Shown: positions 1 to 8,055, numbered from the stretch's first letter. The stretch is DNA of 33,811 nt from Thermotogaceae bacterium (GCA_011043375.1 DQYP01000102.1:1-33811), one strand, 5' to 3'. Program-made: numbers and translations. Notes: a model not told the origin generated them from the letters alone.

Positions 1-111
1 AATTACTGGTACTTTTTATACTTTTCAAAGACTTCAATAATATTCATCTGCTTTTTTTGCTTCATTGAATATCATCACCACTACTAGTTAACACTATCTT
101 TTTATTATTAA

Positions 112-140
112 TTGACTATTCAATAATACCATGAGAAAAT
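112..140 (+). promoter_or_regulatory. Possible moxR promoter
   Basis: TTGACT at 112-117 is followed after 17 bp by GAAAAT at 135-140. The -35 box is good and the -10 box is poor. A start near 147 would give a short leader before the ribosome binding site at 161-167. The rest of 1-158 is AT-rich and holds no convincing gene. Confidence 0.3.
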
Positions 141-173
141 ATTAGAAAGATTAATGAAATGGTGATCCAGAAA

Positions 174-1115
174 ATGAACATAAAGGCAAACGATTTCAGT
201 TTAAGAATATTGGAGAATATCTCAAAGGTGATTTTCGGAAAAGAGGAGATTCTTCAAAAGGTATTGGCGGCCGTTGTCAGTGAAGGCAACATCTTGTTGA
301 ATGATGTTCCCGGTGTAGGTAAAACCATGCTTGCAAGGAGTTTGGCAATATCTCTGGGTTTAGATTTCAAGAGAATACAATGTACCCCTGATCTTTTGCC
401 AACTGATATAACAGGATTGAACATTCTCGATACAAAAAATGGTGAATTCATATTCAGAAAGGGTCCTATATTCACAGATGTATTGCTCGCAGATGAATTG
501 AATAGAGCAACACCAAGAACTCAATCTGCGCTGCTCGAAGCGATGGCAGAGAAGCAGGTAACCATCGATGGAAAAACCTACAAATTGAGTGATAACTTCT
601 TCGTCATCGCTACACAGAATCCAATAGAATTCGAAGGAACCTTTCCACTTCCCGAAGCCCAGTTGGATAGATTCACACTGTCTTTAAGTGTGGGTTATCC
701 ACCATTTGAGAAAGAAATTGACATGCTAAAAAATATGCTCGAAAGACATCCTATAGAAATTATAAAACCAGTTTCAAGTTCAGAAGAATTGAGAAATATC
801 AAGAGAATTGTTAGAGAAGTACATATCGATGACTCGATAATCGAGTATATAACAAAGATCGTTTTAAAAACCAGATCACATCCAGATCTTGCTGTTGGTT
901 CAAGTCCAAGGGGTAGCATAGCGTTGATGAATATGGCACGTGGTCTGGCGTTCATCAGAGGACGAGATTTTGTTATTCCTGACGACGTTAAAAACGTAGC
1001 TGTTGATGTTTTGGCTCATAGAGTCATATTGAAACCAGAAGCGCGTCTCATGAAACGAACAGCACATGAAATCATTGAAGAAATAATAGCCAATGTGAAG
1101 ATCTTCAGTCACTGA
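174..1115 (+). CDS. MoxR-family AAA+ ATPase
   Basis: This is a cytoplasmic AAA+ ATPase of the MoxR type, a family of chaperone-like ATPases that help assemble or activate other proteins, often together with VWA or DUF58 proteins. Visible motifs are a Walker A (DVPGVGKT, about residues 44-51), Walker B (VLLADE, 103-108), sensor 1 (VIATQNP, 144-150) and the family motif GTFPLPEAQLDRF (155-167). The length of 313 residues is normal. An ATG at 159 is also in frame, but GGTGATC at 161-167, a match to the extended Shine-Dalgarno sequence, lies 6 nt before the ATG at 174, so I place the start there. The usual DUF58/VWA partner is not downstream: the next gene is a peptide transporter behind its own promoter and terminator. 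The client is therefore unknown. Confidence 0.9.
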   Translation: MNIKANDFSLRILENISKVIFGKEEILQKVLAAVVSEGNILLNDVPGVGKTMLARSLAISLGLDFKRIQCTPDLLPTDITGLNILDTKNGEFIFRKGPIFTDVLLADELNRATPRTQSALLEAMAEKQVTIDGKTYKLSDNFFVIATQNPIEFEGTFPLPEAQLDRFTLSLSVGYPPFEKEIDMLKNMLERHPIEIIKPVSSSEELRNIKRIVREVHIDDSIIEYITKIVLKTRSHPDLAVGSSPRGSIALMNMARGLAFIRGRDFVIPDDVKNVAVDVLAHRVILKPEARLMKRTAHEIIEEIIANVKIFSH

Positions 1116-1117
1116 AT

Positions 1118-1146
1118 TTGACAAATCCAGCCGTAGTTGGTAGAAT
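1118..1146 (+). promoter_or_regulatory. Strong sigma-A-type promoter for the opp leader
   Basis: TTGACA (1118-1123), a 17-bp spacer and TAGAAT (1141-1146) form a near-consensus promoter directly after the moxR stop codon. Transcription would start near 1153, giving about 25 nt before the leader ORF and about 210 nt before oppB. Its presence suggests that the opp operon is transcribed independently of moxR. Confidence 0.75.
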
Positions 1147-1177
1147 TCTAAAAAATAAAAAGTTCTTGGAGGAAAAA

Positions 1178-1282
1178 ATGCTCGAAGAGGTTATATATTC
1201 AAAGAGAGTAATGATCAATCATATGAATAGTTTCATTAATCGTAACCGTAGAAAAAGCCGGTGGGTGTTTTTGTGTGCTTGA
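1178..1282 (+). CDS. Putative 34-residue leader peptide of the opp operon
   Basis: A small ORF starts at ATG 1178, with GGAGG at 1168-1172 placed 5 nt upstream, and stops at TGA 1280-1282. The peptide is basic near its end: the segment NRNRRKSRW is encoded at 1238-1264, so four of the seven codons at 1241-1261 are Arg (CGT, CGT, AGA, CGG). The cluster abuts the 5' arm of a hairpin at 1257-1268, and the stop codon falls in that hairpin's loop. Placement between a promoter and a terminator, a strong ribosome binding site and clustered codons for one amino acid are hallmarks of transcription-attenuation leader peptides. It has no recognisable protein family. Translation is inferred, and a chance ORF cannot be excluded. 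Confidence 0.5.
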   Translation: MLEEVIYSKRVMINHMNSFINRNRRKSRWVFLCA

Positions 1283-1307
1283 GTTTATTTTTATACACCC
1301 ACACGGC
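1257..1307 (+). promoter_or_regulatory. Candidate antiterminator hairpin
   Basis: GCCGGTGGGTGT (1257-1268) can pair with ACACCCACACGGC (1295-1307), giving 12 pairs with A1303 bulged. The last four paired bases of the 3' arm (1304-1307) are also part of the 5' arm of the following terminator, so the two structures exclude each other at the base of the terminator stem. Confidence 0.5.
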
Positions 1308-1341
1308 CATGTCATTTCTAATGATATGGCCGTTTTTTTTT
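1303..1341 (+). terminator. Rho-independent terminator upstream of oppB
   Basis: ACGGCCATGTCAT (1303-1315) pairs with ATGATATGGCCGT (1321-1333), a 13-bp stem with one G-U pair and a 5-nt loop. Nine T residues follow (1333-1341). It ends transcripts 20-odd nt before oppB, so it either closes moxR, attenuates the opp operon, or does both. Confidence 0.85.
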
Positions 1342-1363
1342 AGTTGAAAAGGGGGTAGTACAA

Positions 1364-2296
1364 ATGAGGACACATGGAAACTACATTTTCCGGAGAACAC
1401 TTAGAGCCTTATTTACAGCTTTGGGAGTGAGCCTCGTAGCGTTTCTCATATTACACTTGGCACCTGGGGATCCTGTGAAGATAATGTTAGGCCCATACGC
1501 CACTGAGGAAAATGTCAAAGCTTTGAAAGCAAGATATAATTTGGATAAGCCCCTGTACATTCAATACTTTACCTGGATCAAAAATATTTTCACAGGCGAA
1601 TTTGGTACATCTATTAGATACAACAGACCCGTCAGTGAATTGATAAAAGAGAGGATGGGCCCAACTTTGATTTTAACTGGCTCAGGGCTTTTAGTCGCTG
1701 TTATTTTGGGAATTTTATTTGGAACCTTAGCTGCTTTGAAAAAGAACTCGATTTTGGATTATATAACAACCTTCCAAACGATGTTTTGGCTATCGGTACC
1801 TTCATTTTGGTTGGCTATCGTTTTCTTGTACATCTTCGGTCTGAAACTCAGATGGATTCCAATTGCCGGGATGACTTCCTTTTCGTCAACTATATTACCG
1901 ATTATGACAATAGGTTTGAGGCAACAAGCCTGGTTTGCACGCCCTATGAGAGCCGAGATGCTTGAAGTCTTGAGTCAAAATTATATAAAGGCACTGAAGG
2001 CAAAAGGGCTGAAATACGAGAAGATCATTTGGAAACATGCATTCAAGAACGCTTTGATACCAATAATAACAATGGTAGCTCTTCAACTACCTTGGATAAT
2101 AGGAGGAGCAGTTGTTATCGAAGTTGTATTCTCTTGGGGTGGAATGGGTAGTCTATTGGTAGGAAGCGTTCTTTCAAGGGATTATCAAGTGGTGCAAACT
2201 ATCTTGCTGTTCATATCACTTGCGGTTGTTGCTGCAAATTTGCTTGCCGATATACTTTATACACTCATAGATCCAAGGATAAGAATTGAGAGGTGA
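1364..2296 (+). CDS. oppB: Oligopeptide/dipeptide ABC transporter permease, OppB/DppB type
   Basis: This is the first of two inner-membrane permeases of a peptide importer. The 310-residue length is typical. An N-terminal membrane segment (about 13-33) precedes an extracytoplasmic region containing the family sequence HLAPGDP, then five further hydrophobic segments. The cytoplasmic EAA coupling loop, which docks on the ATPases, is at about 207-231. GGGGGT lies before ATG 1364. The stop codon overlaps the start region of oppC, so the two are translationally coupled. Expression would be controlled by the upstream promoter and terminator. The substrate cannot be read from the permease: homologues in Thermotogota transport peptides or oligosaccharides. 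Confidence 0.92.
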   Translation: MRTHGNYIFRRTLRALFTALGVSLVAFLILHLAPGDPVKIMLGPYATEENVKALKARYNLDKPLYIQYFTWIKNIFTGEFGTSIRYNRPVSELIKERMGPTLILTGSGLLVAVILGILFGTLAALKKNSILDYITTFQTMFWLSVPSFWLAIVFLYIFGLKLRWIPIAGMTSFSSTILPIMTIGLRQQAWFARPMRAEMLEVLSQNYIKALKAKGLKYEKIIWKHAFKNALIPIITMVALQLPWIIGGAVVIEVVFSWGGMGSLLVGSVLSRDYQVVQTILLFISLAVVAANLLADILYTLIDPRIRIER

Positions 2297-2301
2297 TGGA
2301 A

Positions 2302-3210
2302 ATGACATCCGAAGATCTGTCCTACGAACAATTGAAAAAGGAAATCAAGAGATTAAAGCGAAAAAGGAGTAGTCAAGTAAATCTTGTTTGGAAGAGATTC
2401 ACAAAGAATAGATTAGCTTTGATAGGTTTTATAATGGTTAGTATCGTAATATTCATGGCTATATTTTCACCAATAGTATCCCCCTATGATCCATACAAAA
2501 CGAATCCTCTTGAAAGATTCAAACCTCCTTCAATGAAACATATCTTAGGTACGGATGCACTCGGCAGAGATGTCTTTTCTAGACTTGTATATGGTTCACG
2601 AATAGCCCTTGAAATAGGTGCACTGATCGTTCTGTTCGAAGGAATGATTGGTATATCCTTAGGATTGATATCGGGGTATTTCGGTGGAGTAGTTGATAAA
2701 GTGATAATGTGGTTGGTCGATGTTTTGAGATCTTTTCCAATAGTGGTGCTTGCATTGGCCATAGCAGGGATATTGGGACAAGGTGTGATCAATGTTGTCA
2801 TAGCGCTTGGTACCGTTGGATGGACATCCTATGCTCGAATGGTTAGAAGCAAAGTTCTAACGATAAAGGAATTGGACTACATAGAGGCAGCGAGATCGAT
2901 TGGTGAATCGAACCTCTCAATAATTCTCAGATATGTTTTTCCAAATGTTTTACCAACTGTGATAGTTATGGTGTATCTGATGATGCCAACGGCTCTGATA
3001 GCGAGTGCAACACTTAGCTTCCTGGGACTTGGGGTTCAACCTCCTACGGCAGACTGGGGTTCCATAATAGCAGAGGGAAGGATGTACCTTCTGAAAGCTC
3101 CATGGATATCAACATCGGCTGGTTTCTTTATAATGTTCACAGTTCTGGGATTCAACTTCATTGGAGATGGTTTGAGAGATGCGCTCGATCCGACATCTAG
3201 AAGAAACTGA
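2302..3210 (+). CDS. oppC: Oligopeptide/dipeptide ABC transporter permease, OppC/DppC type
   Basis: This is the second permease of the importer. It has a basic, soluble N-terminus (about residues 1-35), then a membrane segment and the OppC signature ILGTDALGRDVFSRLVYGSR (about 81-100). The EAA loop lies near 195-220 (YIEAARSIGESN). The alternative in-frame starts GTG 2293 and ATG 2296 sit on or next to the Shine-Dalgarno bases. GAGG at 2290-2293 is 8 nt from ATG 2302, so that start is chosen and gives 302 residues. It directly follows oppB, with which it should form the transmembrane heterodimer. Confidence 0.92.
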   Translation: MTSEDLSYEQLKKEIKRLKRKRSSQVNLVWKRFTKNRLALIGFIMVSIVIFMAIFSPIVSPYDPYKTNPLERFKPPSMKHILGTDALGRDVFSRLVYGSRIALEIGALIVLFEGMIGISLGLISGYFGGVVDKVIMWLVDVLRSFPIVVLALAIAGILGQGVINVVIALGTVGWTSYARMVRSKVLTIKELDYIEAARSIGESNLSIILRYVFPNVLPTVIVMVYLMMPTALIASATLSFLGLGVQPPTADWGSIIAEGRMYLLKAPWISTSAGFFIMFTVLGFNFIGDGLRDALDPTSRRN

Positions 3211-3223
3211 GGGGGTAAATTCA

Positions 3224-4207
3224 GTGGGAACATTGCTGGAAATTAGAGACTTAAAGGTGTCTTTCGATACAGAGGAAGGAAAAGTGGAAGCACTGGATGG
3301 GGTGAATTTGAAGGTAAAAGAAGGGGAGTTTCATGCCCTGATAGGTGAAACCGGATGTGGAAAAACAGTAACGGGATTGACTATACTGGGGTTATTGGAT
3401 AACAATGCAAAGATTGAAAATGGGCAGGTCATATACAAAGGAATTGATCTCTTGAAATTAACTGAAAAACAGTTACAACAGCAAATTCGAGGGAAAGAAA
3501 TAACAATGATATTTCAAGATCCTTCCACATCGTTGGACCCTATTTTCACGATCGAGGAACAGATGTTAGAAGCTTTGGAAAATGAGTTGGAATTGACAAA
3601 GGAAGAAAAATTAAAAATAATAACCGAAGAACTCAGAAAGGTCAAATTACCTGATGTCGAAGAACTTTTGAAAAAATATCCACATCAATTATCTGGTGGT
3701 ATGAAACAACGTGTCATGATCGCGATGATGCTGAGTTGTAGGCCTTCATTGCTAATTGCTGATGAGCCAACTACTGCCCTCGACGTATCCACACAAGCAC
3801 AATTTCTAAAGATCCTGGAAGATTTAAAAAGGGAAACGAAGATAACAGCGATATATATCACTCACAATCTCGCAGTGGTTAGTGAGATATGTGATACTGT
3901 ATCCGTAATGTATGCGGGAAGAATTGTTGAAACAGCCTCTTTAAAAGAGATATTCCTAAATCCTCAACATCCATACACTTACAAACTTCTTCACTCTGTA
4001 CTTGGAATTGAAACAGATATTGAGCAACTTCAGGAGATACCTGGCTCCGTTCCAAAGCTGATAAATCCTCCATCCGGTTGTAGATTCCATCCAAGATGTG
4101 AAGAAGCGAAAGATATCTGTAAAACGAAAATCCCGAAATTACAGGAAATTTCTGATGGGCATTTTGTGGCTTGCCATAAGAGGGTGATGGAATGGACAAA
4201 GTGTTGA
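3224..4207 (+). CDS. oppD: Peptide ABC transporter ATP-binding protein, OppD/DppD type
   Basis: This is the first ATPase subunit of the importer. Motifs are Walker A GETGCGKT (about 41-48), ABC signature LSGGMKQR, Walker B LLIADEP and the switch histidine in ITHN. The C-terminal oligopeptide-transporter extension has Cys at about 286, 292, 299 and 317, the spacing that binds a [4Fe-4S] cluster in some characterised DppD proteins. The frame is open from 3179, but that would overlap oppC and has no ribosome binding site. GGGGGT at 3211-3216 is 7 nt before GTG 3224, so GTG is the likely start (327 residues). Its end overlaps oppF by 16 nt. Confidence 0.92.
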   Translation: MGTLLEIRDLKVSFDTEEGKVEALDGVNLKVKEGEFHALIGETGCGKTVTGLTILGLLDNNAKIENGQVIYKGIDLLKLTEKQLQQQIRGKEITMIFQDPSTSLDPIFTIEEQMLEALENELELTKEEKLKIITEELRKVKLPDVEELLKKYPHQLSGGMKQRVMIAMMLSCRPSLLIADEPTTALDVSTQAQFLKILEDLKRETKITAIYITHNLAVVSEICDTVSVMYAGRIVETASLKEIFLNPQHPYTYKLLHSVLGIETDIEQLQEIPGSVPKLINPPSGCRFHPRCEEAKDICKTKIPKLQEISDGHFVACHKRVMEWTKC

Positions 4208-5142
4208 TAGAAGTTGAGGACTTAAAGAAACATTATCATACCTCAAAAGGGACTTTAAAAGCCGTCGATGGTGTTTCTCTTGTAATAAGAAAAGGGGAAA
4301 CATTTGGCTTAGTTGGAGAATCTGGTTGTGGAAAATCCACATTAATAAGGACCATATTGAGATTGTTATACCCAACCAGTGGAAAGATAATCTTTGAGGG
4401 AAGAAACATAGCGCATCTTCATGAAAAAGATCTGAAGGATCTCAGAAAGCGAATGGGAATAGTGTTTCAAGATCCACATTCTTCTCTGAATCCACGAATG
4501 ACGATATTTGATATACTCGCAAGACCTTTAAAAATTCATAAAATAGTTAAGAATCGGGATGATATGGTCCTTAGAATAGTTGAGATATTGAAATTGATGG
4601 GACTCCAAGCAGAACACATGATAAGATTTCCACATGAGCTCAGTGGGGGACAAAAGCAGCGCGTAGCAATTGCAAGGGCCTTGATGGTTGAACCGGAGAT
4701 ACTCTTTCTCGATGAACCAACGAGCGCCCTCGATGTTTCAGTGCAAGCCAAGATACTGAAATTACTTGACAAAGTAAAAAAGCAGAGAAACCTTACTTAT
4801 TTTTACATATCCCATGATATAAATTTGATAAGAGTTGTTTCAGATAGAATAGCAGTTATGTATCTTGGAAAGATAGTGGAGTTAGGGGAAAAAGATCTTG
4901 TATTCCAAAAGCCCCTGCATCCATACACAAATGGTTTGTTCAGATCGGTTCCTATTCCAGATCCAGATGTGAAGATTGAGAAAATACCTCTGGAGGGAGA
5001 GGTGCCAAGCCCTGTAAATCCCCCATCCGGTTGTAGGTTTCATCCAAGGTGTGAATTTGCCAAAAGTGTGTGTAAAGGAAAGGAACCAAAGTTAATGAAA
5101 GTAGAAGATGGCAGAATGGTAGCTTGCCATCTTTATCAATAA
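4192..5142 (+). CDS. oppF: Peptide ABC transporter ATP-binding protein, OppF/DppF type
   Basis: This is the second ATPase subunit, expected to pair with OppD. It carries Walker A GESGCGKST (42-50), the Q-loop region FQDPHSSLNPRM typical of OppF, signature LSGGQKQR, Walker B ILFLDEPTSALD and ISHD. The C-terminal extension has Cys at 281, 287, 294 and 312 in the same pattern as OppD. An AGGGTGAT ribosome binding site within the end of oppD precedes ATG 4192. The 16-nt overlap implies coupled translation. A 41-nt stretch encoding the Cys motif is almost identical to the corresponding DNA in oppD. Confidence 0.92.
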   Translation: MDKVLIEVEDLKKHYHTSKGTLKAVDGVSLVIRKGETFGLVGESGCGKSTLIRTILRLLYPTSGKIIFEGRNIAHLHEKDLKDLRKRMGIVFQDPHSSLNPRMTIFDILARPLKIHKIVKNRDDMVLRIVEILKLMGLQAEHMIRFPHELSGGQKQRVAIARALMVEPEILFLDEPTSALDVSVQAKILKLLDKVKKQRNLTYFYISHDINLIRVVSDRIAVMYLGKIVELGEKDLVFQKPLHPYTNGLFRSVPIPDPDVKIEKIPLEGEVPSPVNPPSGCRFHPRCEFAKSVCKGKEPKLMKVEDGRMVACHLYQ

Positions 5143-5166
5143 AATACTGTTGGGGAGGTCGAAAAT

Positions 5167-6699
5167 ATGAGAGTTTCAAAGACACTGTGGTTTATTTTGA
5201 TCATTTTATTGTTCGTAACAAGCTTCGGTTTTGCCAAAAAAGATACAGTGGTTGTTGCCATGATGCAAGAACCCTCAAAACTTGATCCGATAACTTATCA
5301 AGATACTGTGACTGATATTGTTCTATCGCAGATATGTGATCCCCTAATCGAAATCACAAACGATGGTAATTACACAACAGATGGTTCGATACTTGAAAAT
5401 TATTCCATTTCACCCGATGCAAAAGTTTACACATTCAAGATCAAGAAAGGTATAACTTTTCACAACGGTGAACCTCTAACTGCCGAGGATGTTAAATTCA
5501 CCTATGAATCTTTGATGGATCCAAAACTGGGTTCACCACACAGAAAATACTACGAAGACATTGAAAAAATAGAGATAATAGACGACTACACATTGAAAGT
5601 TTACTTGAAAAATCCAAATGTCATATTCCTTGCAACCGCGCGATTGAGAGGACACGTTTTACCAAAGGATTACATTGAAAAAGTGGGTTGGGATGGATAT
5701 CAACAACATCCAATTGGAAGTGGCCCCTACAAATTCGTGAAGTACATAAAAGGTCAGGAGATAGTTCTTACTGCAAATGAAAATTACTGGGGTAAGAAAC
5801 CGAAGATAAAAAAACTGATATTCAAATTTTATCCAGAATCCGCTTCAGTTGTTATGGCACTCCAAACAAAGGAAGTTGATTACGTCATTGGATTATCAGC
5901 AGAAGATTTTAAAATGCTCAAAGAAACAGCTTCCAATGTATTGAACTTTGGTACATACGCAGAATTCGCTGATCACAGAATAGCGTTCAACAAACGACCG
6001 GACTGTATATTCCATGACGTTAGACTTAGAAAAGCCATTGCACATGCAATAAATGTTGACGAGATCATAGCCGTTTCAAGAGGTGATATGGCTATCAAAG
6101 CAATTGGTAGAATACCTAATTTCCACGCTGCGTTTTCACAGGATGTTCCAACATTCGATTATGATCCCGAAAAGGCTAAAGAGCTGATGAAAGAAGCAGG
6201 CTATCCAAATGGTTTCAAAACAAAAGTTTACGTGGCATCGAGTGCTCAGGAAGCGATTCTCGAAGCTCAAATAATGCAGCAACAACTCAAAAAAGTTGGT
6301 ATTGATCTCGAAATTGTCACCCTCGAATGGGGAATATATCTCGATGTAACGGCCGAAGGTGAAGCACCAATGTTCATTGAAAATTGGCATGCCTCAGGTC
6401 CTTCACCATACAGTTTTGTAGAAATTTGGCATTCAAAATCTGGTTGGAATCCAATCTTTGGAACGTACCACAACCCGAAGGTCGATGAGCTAATAGATGA
6501 GATAAAAGTGACAATAGATCCAAAGAAAAGATGGGAATTGTACAAGGAAGTCCAAAAATTTGCACTCGGTGATGTTGTATGCATTCCTCTTTATTGGCCA
6601 ATAATAGGTGTGGCTTACAACAACGAACTGAATATACCAAAGGAGTTATTCAATGCGTTCAGAATTCCTCATTATCATATAAATGAGTGGAGTTTCTGA
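5167..6699 (+). CDS. oppA: Extracellular peptide-binding protein, SBP family 5 (OppA/DppA type)
   Basis: This is the solute receptor of the importer. A signal peptide (positive MRVSK, hydrophobic core to about residue 20, probable cleavage after GFA at 23) precedes a mature family 5 binding protein. Landmarks are the early TVVVAMMQEPSKLDP strand, FHNGEPLTAEDVKFTYE and HPIGSGPYKFVKY. There is no lipobox Cys, so the protein is probably soluble or held by other means in the periplasm. The total of 510 residues is normal. It sits 24 nt after oppF with a GGGGAGG ribosome binding site. The last position of the SBP gene, followed by hairpins, would allow it to be made in excess of the membrane subunits. 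Family 5 members bind peptides, but some in Thermotogota bind oligosaccharides; the adjacent peptidase favours peptides. Confidence 0.9.
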   Translation: MRVSKTLWFILIILLFVTSFGFAKKDTVVVAMMQEPSKLDPITYQDTVTDIVLSQICDPLIEITNDGNYTTDGSILENYSISPDAKVYTFKIKKGITFHNGEPLTAEDVKFTYESLMDPKLGSPHRKYYEDIEKIEIIDDYTLKVYLKNPNVIFLATARLRGHVLPKDYIEKVGWDGYQQHPIGSGPYKFVKYIKGQEIVLTANENYWGKKPKIKKLIFKFYPESASVVMALQTKEVDYVIGLSAEDFKMLKETASNVLNFGTYAEFADHRIAFNKRPDCIFHDVRLRKAIAHAINVDEIIAVSRGDMAIKAIGRIPNFHAAFSQDVPTFDYDPEKAKELMKEAGYPNGFKTKVYVASSAQEAILEAQIMQQQLKKVGIDLEIVTLEWGIYLDVTAEGEAPMFIENWHASGPSPYSFVEIWHSKSGWNPIFGTYHNPKVDELIDEIKVTIDPKKRWELYKEVQKFALGDVVCIPLYWPIIGVAYNNELNIPKELFNAFRIPHYHINEWSF

Positions 6700-6707
6700 T
6701 TTTCAAG

Positions 6708-6777
6708 GGAGATGGGGGATATCTCCATCTCCTTACAGAATTCAAGCCAGAAAGCCCATCCCTTTTAAGGGATTGGG
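6708..6777 (+). promoter_or_regulatory. Two intercistronic hairpins between oppA and the M20 gene
   Basis: GGAGATGG (6708-6715) pairs with CCATCTCC (6725-6732), extendable to about 10 bp. A second stem pairs CCCATCCC (6755-6762) with GGGATTGGG (6769-6777), with one bulge. Neither is followed by a T-run, so these are more likely mRNA-stabilising or processing elements than terminators. They could keep oppA mRNA more abundant than its flanking genes. Confidence 0.5.
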
Positions 6778-6813
6778 AGGATGTCAAGATCAATATCATT
6801 GGAGGTTGTAAAG

Positions 6814-7989
6814 TTGAATACAACATCATTGAAAGAAAAGATTTTAAGAGAAGTTGATAACATAACGCAAGAACTATTTGAATTGGCAAAGAAATTGAAA
6901 GAAAATCCAGAAATAGGATTCAAAGAGTATCAAGCTAGTGAATGGATAACTGAAATCTTAGAAAAATATTCCTTTGAAGTTGAAAAAAATATTGGTGGAT
7001 TGGAAACGGCATTCAAAGGAACTTTAAAACTTGGGGCTGGTGGCCCAAAGGTGGCCTTTCTATGCGAGTATGATGCCCTACCAGAAGTTGGTCATGGTTG
7101 CGGTCACAATCTGATAGCAGCTGCAAGTTTGGGAGCCGCAATTTCTCTATCAAGAATTAAAGGACTCAATACCGAGATAATCGTATTTGGTTGTCCGGGT
7201 GAAGAGAATGGTGGTGGCAAGGTTATCTTAGTGGAAAAAGGGCTGTTCGATGGTGTAGACATTGCCATGATGGTCCATCCTTCCACTGAAAACTGCGTAT
7301 ATTCTACTTCATTGGCATTGGATGCGTACGAATTCGAATTCAAGGGAAGAAGTTCACATGCAGCTGGTGCGCCAGAAAAGGGAATAAACGCTCTGGATGC
7401 TGTTATACATTTCTTCAATGGTATAAATTCCCTTAGACAATATTTGAGAGAAGATGTGAGAATTCATGGAATAATATCAGAAGGTGGAAAGGCACCAAAC
7501 GTTATACCCGATAGAGCCGTGGCCAAGTTTTACTTTAGAGCCAAAGATAGAGAATATCTCAACGAAGTCACTGAAAAAATTTTCAACGTTGCCAAAGGTG
7601 CAGCCACTATGGTTGGAGCAAAGGTGGAATGGCGAAAATTCGAGCTTTCGAACGACGATCTCAAGCCAAACAAAACCCTTGCAGAAACTTTTGAGAGAAA
7701 CCTACGCTTTCTCGGGGTTAGTGATATCGTTTCTCCAAAGGAAGGACGTGGCTCAACAGATATGGGGAATGTCAGCCAAGTTGTCCCAGCGATACATCCT
7801 CACTTATCGATAGGTGATAAATCCTTGATACCACATTCACGGGAATTTGCACAGGCTACCATGAGTGTGAATGGTAAAAAATTCATAAACCTTGCCGCTA
7901 AAACCATGGCTCTTACTGCTCTAGATGTTTTAACTGATGAGGAACTCTTCGAGAAAATAAAAAAAGAATTCATGAAAGATTATGATTAA
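6814..7989 (+). CDS. M20 family metallo-amidohydrolase/peptidase
   Basis: This is a zinc-type amidohydrolase of the M20 aminoacylase/dipeptidase group. The EYDALPEVGHGCGHN block (85-99) provides the Cys and His ligands. GEENGGG (129-135), MVHPSTEN (153-160) and IPHSREF near the C-terminus supply the remaining catalytic Glu and His residues. The EYDALP..GHGCGHN form resembles the PM20D2/AbgB branch, which cleaves amide bonds of unusual dipeptides or aminoacyl conjugates. It probably hydrolyses a substrate imported by the adjacent Opp system. An in-frame ATG at 6781 has its GGAGG directly abutting the start and is unlikely to work. GGAGGT at 6801-6806 is 7 nt before TTG 6814, which I take as the start (391 residues, usual for the family). 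The gene ends at a strong terminator. Confidence 0.88.
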   Translation: MNTTSLKEKILREVDNITQELFELAKKLKENPEIGFKEYQASEWITEILEKYSFEVEKNIGGLETAFKGTLKLGAGGPKVAFLCEYDALPEVGHGCGHNLIAAASLGAAISLSRIKGLNTEIIVFGCPGEENGGGKVILVEKGLFDGVDIAMMVHPSTENCVYSTSLALDAYEFEFKGRSSHAAGAPEKGINALDAVIHFFNGINSLRQYLREDVRIHGIISEGGKAPNVIPDRAVAKFYFRAKDREYLNEVTEKIFNVAKGAATMVGAKVEWRKFELSNDDLKPNKTLAETFERNLRFLGVSDIVSPKEGRGSTDMGNVSQVVPAIHPHLSIGDKSLIPHSREFAQATMSVNGKKFINLAAKTMALTALDVLTDEELFEKIKKEFMKDYD

Positions 7990-8010
7990 TGTATAAGGAT
8001 GATTCTATTT

Positions 8011-8045
8011 AATCCTTCGACAATAGGTTGTCGAAGGATTTTTTT
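8011..8045 (+). terminator. Rho-independent terminator of the opp-M20 operon
   Basis: AATCCTTCGACAA (8011-8023), loop TAGG and TTGTCGAAGGATT (8028-8040) form a perfect 13-bp stem followed by a run of T to 8045. Confidence 0.92.
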
Positions 8046-8055
8046 GTAGTAAAAT
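8028..8055 (+). promoter_or_regulatory. Possible rsmA promoter overlapping the terminator
   Basis: TTGTCG (8028-8033) and TAAAAT (8050-8055) are separated by 16 bp. The -35 box lies in the 3' arm of the terminator. A start near 8062 would give a leader of about 30 nt before TTG 8094. Confidence 0.35.

Noticed and set aside
3..100. A 20-codon frame on the minus strand (ATG near 64 to a stop at 3-5) with a GGTGAT upstream.
   Set aside because: It is very short, lysine-rich by base composition, and has no family or context support. A chance frame in AT-rich DNA is the simpler reading.
6781..6813. ATG 6781 as the M20 start.
   Set aside because: Its GGAGG directly touches the ATG with no spacer, while TTG 6814 has a perfect GGAGGT 7 nt upstream and gives the usual family N-terminus.
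7484..7813. A 109-codon plus-strand frame overlapping the M20 gene.
   Set aside because: It is a shifted frame of the M20 coding sequence; the M20 catalytic motifs before and after it are all in the main frame, so there is no sign of a frameshift.
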